Source: Hyphomicrobiales bacterium (lineage in GTDB: Bacteria > Pseudomonadota > Alphaproteobacteria > Rhizobiales > Hyphomicrobiaceae). From it: a stretch of DNA of 9,898 nucleotides. The stretch covers positions 1 to 9,898 of the forward strand of contig JAFKKW010000375.1 of the NCBI GenBank assembly GCA_017304275.1, in the 5' to 3' direction. The position numbers were made by a program, and so were the translations under genes. The notes under the pieces are model-generated. The model searched no databases and had not been told where the DNA came from. It worked only from the letters and a program-made list of their open reading frames with translations. This document shows positions 5,891 through 9,898 of the stretch, one piece after another. Every line of letters starts with the position of its first letter. The stretch's first letter is position 1.

Positions 5891-8623
5891 TCAGCCTTCG
5901 GCAGAGGCTTTCGTCTTGGCTTTCGATGCAGGCTTTTTGCTCGGTGCCTTCGCGGAGGCTTTCGGCTTTGCCTTGGCTTTTGCCGGTTTGGCTTCGACCT
6001 CGGTATCGGCGTCCTTCGCTTTGGCTTTCGGCTTGGCCGCCTTCTTCGTGGGGGGCTTCTTGCCGCCCTTGGCCATGCGTTCCTGAAGCAGGCGGACGGC
6101 GTCGTCCATGGTCAGCGTCTCGGGCTTCGAGCCCTTCGGCACGGTGGCGTTGACCTTGTTCCAGCTCACATAGGGGCCGTACTTGCCGTCGAGGACCTGG
6201 ACCTTGCCACCGCCCGGATGCTCGCCGAGGTCTTTCAGCACGGTCTTGACAGCCGCGCGGCCGAAACGACCGCCACCCTTGCCGGCGCGCTTCTCGGCCA
6301 GGAGCGTCACGGCGCGGTTGAGGCCGATCGAGAACACGTCCTCGATGCTGTCCACGTTGGCGTAGGTGCCGTCGTGCAAGATGAAGGGACCGTAGCGGCC
6401 GAGGCCGGCGGTGATCGGCGTGCCCGTCTCGGGGTGGATGCCGACCTCGCGCGGCAGCGAGAGAAGCTGCATCGCCTTTTCGAAATCGATCGTGGCGGCG
6501 TCGATGCCCTTGGGGATCGAGGAGCGTTTCGGCTTCTCGTCGCCTTCGCCCTCGCCGAGCTGAAGGTAGGGGCCGAAGCGGCCGCTCTTGACCAGCACGG
6601 GCAGGCCGGTGTCGGGATCGAAGCCCAACTCGCGGTCGCCTGCGGCGGCCGTGGCGTCGCCGGTGAGCTGGCGCGTGTATTTGCACTCGGGGTAGTTGCC
6701 GCAGCCAATGAAGGCGCCGTTCTTGCTCGACACCTTGAGCGAAAGGCGGCCGGTGCCGCACTTGGGGCAGAGGCGCGCATCGGAGCCGTCGGGCTTCGGC
6801 GGAAAGATGTGCGGGCCCAGGAGCTCGTTCAGGGCTTCGAGCACGTCGCCGACGCGCAGATCCTTGATCTCTTCGACGGCGTGCGTGAAGTCGCGCCAGA
6901 AGTCGCGCAGCACTTGCTTGTACTCCAGGTCGCCGGCCGAGATCAGGTCGAGCTTTTCCTCGAGGTCGGCCGTGAAGTCGAACTCGACGTACTTCTTGAA
7001 GAAGCTTTCGAGGAAGGCGATGACGAGGCGGCCCTTGTCCTCGGGGATCAGGCGCTTCTTGTCGATGCGGACGTAGTCGCGCTCCTGCAGCACGGCGAGC
7101 GTCGAGGCGTAGGTCGACGGGCGGCCGATGCCGAGCTCTTCCATCTTCTTGACGAGGGTGGCCTCCGAGTAGCGCGGCGGCGGCTGCGTGAAATGCTGCT
7201 CGGCCTCGACACCGCGATCGGTCAGGCGATCACCGCCGTTCAACGCGGGGAGGCGGCGGCTCGATTCCTCGTCGTCGGAGGTGTCGTCCTTGCCTTTATT
7301 GAGCGTCATGACGCGGTCGTCGCGGCCCTCGTCGTAGACCTTGAGGAAGCCGTCGAACTGGATCACGGAGCCGGTGGCGCGCAGCGTGTAGGTCTTGCCG
7401 TCGCGGCCCTTGACCTCGATGTCAGCCGTGGTCTGCTTGACCTCAGCGGAGGCCATCTGGCTGGCGACGGCGCGCTTCCAGATCAGCTCGTAGAGACGCG
7501 CCTGATCCTTGTCGAGATAGCGCGCGACGGAGGCGGGCGTGCGCGTGACGTCGGTGGGGCGGATGGCCTCGTGGGCCTCCTGCGCATTCTTGGCTTTCGT
7601 CTTATACTCGCGGATGAAGGGCGCGACGTAGCGCTGGGAATATTCGCGCGCGATCATGCCGCGAATGGCGTTGATGGCCTCGGGCACGATCGTGACGCCG
7701 TCGGTTCGCATATAGGTGATGAGGCCGACCGTCTCGCCGCCGACGTCGACGCCTTCATAGAGGCGCTGGGCGATCTGCATGGTCTGCTTGGCGGAGAAGC
7801 CGAGCTTGCGGGACGCATCCATCTGCAGGGTCGAAGTAGCGAACGGCGCGTAGGGGTTGCGCTTCACGTCACGGCTCTCGACGGAGACGACGCGGAACTC
7901 GCCCTTCTCGATGGCGCGTTTGATGGCGTGGGCGGTCTCGGTGTCCTTGATGTCGAGCTTCTTCAGCGCCGTGCCGTCGATGCCGTGCAGGCGCGCGGGA
8001 AACTCCTCGCCCTTCTGGGTCGCGAGCGTCGCCTCGATGGTCCAATACTCGTCGGTCCGGAAGGCCTCGATCTCGGCCTCGCGGTCGCAGACCAGGCGCA
8101 GCGCCACGGACTGCACGCGGCCGGCCGAGCGGGCACCGGGTAGTTTGCGCCACAACACGGGCGAGAGCGTGAAGCCGACGAGGTAGTCGAGGGCGCGGCG
8201 GGCGAGGTAGGCATCGACCAGCGGCTCGTCGATCTGGCGCGGCTCGGCGAGGGCGGCCAGGATCGCCTGCTTGGTGACGGCGTTGAAGGCCACGCGCTCG
8301 ATCTCGAGCCCCTTCTTGATGGCCTTCTTCTGTTGGAGAATGTCGAGAAGGTGCCAGGAAATGGCCTCGCCTTCGCGATCGGGGTCGGTGGCGAGAATCA
8401 GCTTGTCGGCCTTTTTCACGGCCTCGGCGATCTCGCGGATGATCTTCTGGGAGCCGCTGTCGATCTCCCAGGTCATCTCGAAATCTTTATCGGGTGCCAC
8501 GGAGCCGTCCTTGGACGGCAGGTCGCGCACGTGGCCGAAGGAGGCCAGCACTTTATAATTGGCGCCCAAGTACTTATTGATCGTCTTGGCCTTGGCGGCC
8601 GATTCCACGATGAGGACGTTCAT
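5891..8623 (-). CDS. topA: DNA topoisomerase I (type IA)
   Basis: TopA relaxes negatively supercoiled DNA by passing a strand through a transient break held by a 5'-phosphotyrosine, and limits R-loops behind RNA polymerase. The 910 residues fit alphaproteobacterial TopA. The Toprim domain opens the protein, with E7 (VESAAKAK) and the acidic D80-P-D82-R-E84 Mg site. The active-site tyrosine is Y304 in TYMRTDG, and the gate region runs on to about 600 (GIGRPSTYAS at 498-507). One Cys4 zinc finger follows (C619, C622, C641, C647). Then come three TopC-type repeats, each with a G-[RK]-[FY]-G-P core, near 681, 742 and 813. The last 55 residues are almost entirely Lys, Ala, Pro and Ser, a basic DNA-contacting tail typical of the group. 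The ATG at 8623 is chosen because MNVLIVESAAKAK is the canonical start. A candidate promoter lies about 110 bases upstream. The dprA gene, often upstream of topA in relatives, is absent here. Confidence 0.98.
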   Translation of the reverse strand: MNVLIVESAAKAKTINKYLGANYKVLASFGHVRDLPSKDGSVAPDKDFEMTWEIDSGSQKIIREIAEAVKKADKLILATDPDREGEAISWHLLDILQQKKAIKKGLEIERVAFNAVTKQAILAALAEPRQIDEPLVDAYLARRALDYLVGFTLSPVLWRKLPGARSAGRVQSVALRLVCDREAEIEAFRTDEYWTIEATLATQKGEEFPARLHGIDGTALKKLDIKDTETAHAIKRAIEKGEFRVVSVESRDVKRNPYAPFATSTLQMDASRKLGFSAKQTMQIAQRLYEGVDVGGETVGLITYMRTDGVTIVPEAINAIRGMIAREYSQRYVAPFIREYKTKAKNAQEAHEAIRPTDVTRTPASVARYLDKDQARLYELIWKRAVASQMASAEVKQTTADIEVKGRDGKTYTLRATGSVIQFDGFLKVYDEGRDDRVMTLNKGKDDTSDDEESSRRLPALNGGDRLTDRGVEAEQHFTQPPPRYSEATLVKKMEELGIGRPSTYASTLAVLQERDYVRIDKKRLIPEDKGRLVIAFLESFFKKYVEFDFTADLEEKLDLISAGDLEYKQVLRDFWRDFTHAVEEIKDLRVGDVLEALNELLGPHIFPPKPDGSDARLCPKCGTGRLSLKVSSKNGAFIGCGNYPECKYTRQLTGDATAAAGDRELGFDPDTGLPVLVKSGRFGPYLQLGEGEGDEKPKRSSIPKGIDAATIDFEKAMQLLSLPREVGIHPETGTPITAGLGRYGPFILHDGTYANVDSIEDVFSIGLNRAVTLLAEKRAGKGGGRFGRAAVKTVLKDLGEHPGGGKVQVLDGKYGPYVSWNKVNATVPKGSKPETLTMDDAVRLLQERMAKGGKKPPTKKAAKPKAKAKDADTEVEAKPAKAKAKPKASAKAPSKKPASKAKTKASAEG

Positions 8624-8689
8624 GTGCGCTTTCTCTGGCCTCCGGCCGATGGGAACGATCCCGGCGCGCGGGCATAATCGCCGCCGTTC

Positions 8690-8788
8690 TACCTAGGATT
8701 GTCCGACGCGGTGCGCTGAAACTCGGGCCGGGAACATGGGGAAGGATCGACCGCCTGTCAAACGGCCAGCCCCTCGGGGTTACCTAGG
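8690..8788 (+). repeat. Pair of direct TACCTAGG octamers in the topA upstream region
   Basis: The octamer TACCTAGG occurs at 8690-8697 and again at 8781-8788, in the same orientation and 91 bases apart. The core CCTAGG is itself a palindrome and contains CTAG, which is rare in many bacterial genomes. One copy falls in the loop and arm of the 8767-8793 inverted repeat; the other is in the predicted topA leader. Both copies are plain in the sequence. A shared regulatory function is only a suggestion. Confidence 0.3.
8733..8761 (-). promoter_or_regulatory. Candidate sigma-70 type promoter for topA
   Basis: Read on the minus strand, a perfect -35 box TTGACA (8756-8761) is followed after 17 bases by CATGTT (8733-8738), which matches three of six positions of the -10 consensus. 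Transcription would start near 8726 and give a leader of about 100 bases before the topA ATG. The -35 is strong and the spacing ideal, but the -10 is poor. An inverted repeat ends five bases upstream of the -35 box, a position where it could act as an operator. Confidence 0.4.
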
Positions 8789-8793
8789 GGCTG
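8767..8793. repeat. Inverted repeat downstream of gph, next to the topA -35 box
   Basis: CAGCCCCT (8767-8774) and AGGGGCTG (8786-8793) make a perfect 8-base inverted repeat with an 11-base loop. An alternative local hairpin (CCCC T CGGGG, 8770-8779) competes with it. It lies 58-84 bases beyond the gph stop and five bases from the TTGACA of the candidate topA promoter. It could end gph transcripts, although the following bases on the minus strand (GCCGTTTGAC) contain only a short T run. It could equally be a protein-binding dyad. Confidence 0.4.
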
Positions 8794-8796
8794 TGC

Positions 8797-8814
8797 ACGG
8801 ATCAATTAGTCCGT
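8797..8814. promoter_or_regulatory. Imperfect 18-base palindrome with AATT centre, possible operator
   Basis: ACGGATCAATTAGTCCGT has 5-base arms (ACGGA/TCCGT) and a symmetric AATT centre, with two mismatched pairs between. It sits 37 bases after the gph stop and about 36 bases upstream of the candidate topA -35 box. Size and symmetry are those of a dimeric helix-turn-helix regulator site, but no regulator gene is present in the window to pair with it. Confidence 0.25.
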
Positions 8815-8850
8815 CGTCCTGTGTTCTCGGGATTCCTTATGAATTTCCGC

Positions 8851-9390
8851 TTAAGCAGGATTGGCGGGTGCGGCCGATTGGGCCAGCAGGGCACGGACGG
8901 CGGCTTCCAGCTCGGAATAGTGGCTGATGACGGCGTCCGGCCGCAGGGCCTCGATGGGGCCCTCGGCGTAGCCGAACGTACAGCCTACGACCGGGATTCC
9001 GGCGGCGCGGGCGGCGGCGATGTCGATCCCGGTATCCCCAATCATGATCGCGCTTTTGAGGTCGCCGCCGGCCATGCGGACGGCGCCGCGGATGTGGTCG
9101 GGGTGGGGCTTATACACTTCGAAGCTGTCGCGGCCGGCAACGGCGTCGAACAGGCGGTCGATCGCCAATTCCTTCAGAAGATGCTCGGCGAGCGCGAGCC
9201 GCTTGTTGGTGCAGACGGCCAGGCGGGCGCCCTCGGCGCGGAAGCCTTCAAGGGCTGCCACGGCGCCCTCGAAGGGGCGTGTCTCGCGGGCGATGTTGGG
9301 CCCGTAGTAGGCGAGGAAGCGGGTCAGGAGACGGTCGATCTCGGGCTCGGGTAGCGCGAGCCCGGTCTGGGCGAGGCCGTCGAGGCTCAT
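8851..9390 (-). CDS. HAD hydrolase C-terminal fragment (gph downstream frame)
   Basis: This 179-residue open frame is the larger piece of the broken gph. It starts at an ATG that overlaps the stop of the N-terminal piece by ATGA. It carries the last part of the cap (about residues 5-45), motif II T61 in AVCTNK, motif III K94 in YKPHPD and the motif IV acids D119 and D123 in GDTGIDIAAARAAGIPVVG. It lacks the DxD nucleophile motif, so it cannot be a phosphatase alone. An automatic caller may extend it upstream to 9513, but that extension is out of frame with the true N-terminus and reads as an Arg-rich nonsense leader. Good conservation of this frame suggests that the break is recent or artefactual. 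Confidence 0.6.
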   Translation of the reverse strand: MSLDGLAQTGLALPEPEIDRLLTRFLAYYGPNIARETRPFEGAVAALEGFRAEGARLAVCTNKRLALAEHLLKELAIDRLFDAVAGRDSFEVYKPHPDHIRGAVRMAGGDLKSAIMIGDTGIDIAAARAAGIPVVGCTFGYAEGPIEALRPDAVISHYSELEAAVRALLAQSAAPANPA

Positions 9391-9479
9391 GACAGCGCGT
9401 GATTGGTGGCGGCGACGAGATCGGGGAGCGAATCGACGAGCGTGCCATCGAGGTCGAAAACGAGGGTCGCGTTCTGCAT
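9387..9479 (-). CDS. HAD motif I fragment (gph upstream frame)
   Basis: This 30-codon open frame encodes a hydrophobic beta strand and FDLDGTLVDSLPDLVAATNHALS, the nucleophile-bearing start of a Gph-type HAD phosphatase, then TGA. An in-frame ATG at 9497 could add six residues. It is listed only as the visible remnant of the split gene; a free-standing function is not expected. Confidence 0.55.
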   Translation of the reverse strand: MQNATLVFDLDGTLVDSLPDLVAATNHALS

Positions 9480-9621
9480 GGCTTCGTGTAGGCGCATCGC
9501 ACCGGTCCCGCAAGGTCGCGGCTTGCCGCGGACAGGGCCGGCGCGGGATTTCGTCCGTCTTGAAGCTTGCTCTCGCCCGGAACGACTGGCAGACAGGGAT
9601 GGCTATTTGGAAGGACAGCGG
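9480..9621. other. Divergent intergenic region between gph and rpiA
   Basis: These 142 bases must hold the start signals for both divergent genes. I see no convincing -35/-10 pair for either direction. The clearest structure is the short palindrome CGCGGC-TT-GCCGCG at 9517-9530, a plausible but unproven protein-binding dyad. An AAGGA at 9611-9615 is the ribosome binding site of rpiA. Confidence 0.35.
9611..9615 (+). promoter_or_regulatory. Ribosome binding site of rpiA
   Basis: AAGGA lies six bases before the ATG at 9622. This spacing decides the start against the out-of-frame ATG at 9599. Confidence 0.7.
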
Positions 9622-9898
9622 ATGGCGGTTGATAGCTTCAAACTGGCCGCGGCGCGGCGGGCTCTCGGCTTTGTGGAGCCCAGAATGCGACTGGGGCTCG
9701 GGACCGGCTCGACGGCATCCGTCTTCGTGGAGCTTCTGGGCGCGGATGTGCGCGGGGGGCTTTCGGTGCTGTGCGTGCCGACGTCGGAGCAGACACGTGT
9801 GCTGGCCGAGACGTTCGGCATTCCGCTTTCGACGCTCGACGAGACGCCGCTATTGGATCTCACCATCGATGGCGCAGACGAGCTCGATGGCGAGCTGC
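9622..9898 (+). CDS. rpiA: Ribose-5-phosphate isomerase A, N-terminal part (cut by window edge)
   Basis: RpiA interconverts ribose 5-phosphate and ribulose 5-phosphate in the non-oxidative pentose phosphate pathway, in the cytosol. Ninety-two complete codons are visible before the right edge, out of a usual total of about 220-235. The diagnostic phosphate-binding loop GLGTGSTA is at 25-32. The TSEQT segment (54-58) matches the family's second phosphate-contacting loop. TIDGADELDG (81-90) supplies D83 and D86, equivalent to E. coli D81 and D84; the catalytic Lys and Glu should lie just past the edge. The start is fixed by AAGGA six bases upstream. It is divergent from gph, a pairing often seen in alphaproteobacteria. 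Confidence 0.95.
   Translation, partial: MAVDSFKLAAARRALGFVEPRMRLGLGTGSTASVFVELLGADVRGGLSVLCVPTSEQTRVLAETFGIPLSTLDETPLLDLTIDGADELDGEL

Larger units (their letters stand above)
8851..9479 (-). pseudogene. gph: Phosphoglycolate phosphatase, frameshifted and internally deleted
   Basis: Gph dephosphorylates 2-phosphoglycolate and is a HAD-superfamily enzyme with a helical cap. The N-terminus starts at 9479 (or 18 bases earlier, in frame, at 9497). It reads MQNATLVFDLDGTLVDSLPD and contains HAD motif I with both catalytic aspartates (D9, D11), but stops at TGA 9387-9389 after 30 residues. The rest is in another frame, open from ATG 9390: motif II CTNK, motif III Lys in YKPHPD, motif IV IGDTGID, then the usual C-terminus ending at 8851. 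Compared with remembered Gph sequences, about 27 residues after NHAL, including the (I/V)GxGA segment of the cap, are missing; a loss of 3n+1 bases would explain both the gap and the frame change. The two frames overlap by ATGA. Neither piece alone has all the catalytic motifs. Either this is a pseudogene, an assembly deletion, or (less likely) a two-piece enzyme. The divergent rpiA neighbour supports the gph identity. Confidence 0.8.

Noticed and set aside
5837..8143. 768-residue open frame on the plus strand opposite topA
   Set aside because: It is an antisense frame over a certain gene. It results from high GC at third codon positions; its composition (Gly, Ala, Val, Asp, Leu repeats) is the mirror of topA codons and no family motif is visible.
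8736..8927. 63-residue open frame on the plus strand in the topA-gph gap
   Set aside because: Runs from the topA promoter region into the opposite strand of gph, no Shine-Dalgarno sequence, no recognisable similarity.
9391..9513. Upstream extension of the gph downstream frame to an ATG at 9513
   Set aside because: The added 41 residues are Arg-rich and overlap the clear HAD motif I coded in another frame.

Overview
This window looks like chromosomal housekeeping DNA from a high-GC alphaproteobacterium, most plausibly Hyphomicrobiales (Rhizobiales). The reasons are the gene order topA ... rnr - DUF983 - NUDIX, the alphaproteobacterial style of TopA (three TopC-type repeats and a Lys/Ala-rich tail) and the linkage of gph to rpiA. 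Genus and species cannot be told from the sequence alone. No tRNA, rRNA, CRISPR array, insertion sequence or phage gene is visible.

Layout on the minus strand, from right to left in transcription order: a broken phosphoglycolate phosphatase gene (gph, 8851-9479); a 227-base control region holding a candidate topA promoter and several inverted repeats (8624-8850); DNA topoisomerase I (topA, 5891-8623); a soluble-type diacylglycerol kinase family lipid kinase (4905-5807); a lipid A phosphoethanolamine transferase of the EptA/MCR family (3122-4744); ribonuclease R (rnr, 744-3062); a small membrane protein with a zinc ribbon (DUF983, 232-669); and the first 70 residues of a NUDIX hydrolase that runs off the left edge (1-212). 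Only the right edge is on the plus strand: the first 92 residues of ribose-5-phosphate isomerase A (rpiA, from 9622), divergent from gph.

How the genes relate: rnr, DUF983 and NUDIX are closely spaced (74 and 19 bases) and look like one transcription unit. The lipid kinase and eptA sit between topA and rnr and form a biochemically sensible pair. EptA transfers phosphoethanolamine from phosphatidylethanolamine to lipid A and leaves diacylglycerol, which a diacylglycerol kinase could return to phospholipid synthesis as phosphatidic acid.

The two items most worth checking are this kinase-EptA pair and gph. The gph gene has its catalytic N-terminus and the rest of the enzyme in two frames that meet at an ATGA overlap, and about 27 residues of the cap domain appear to be missing at the junction. 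I did not find a convincing entirely new system.
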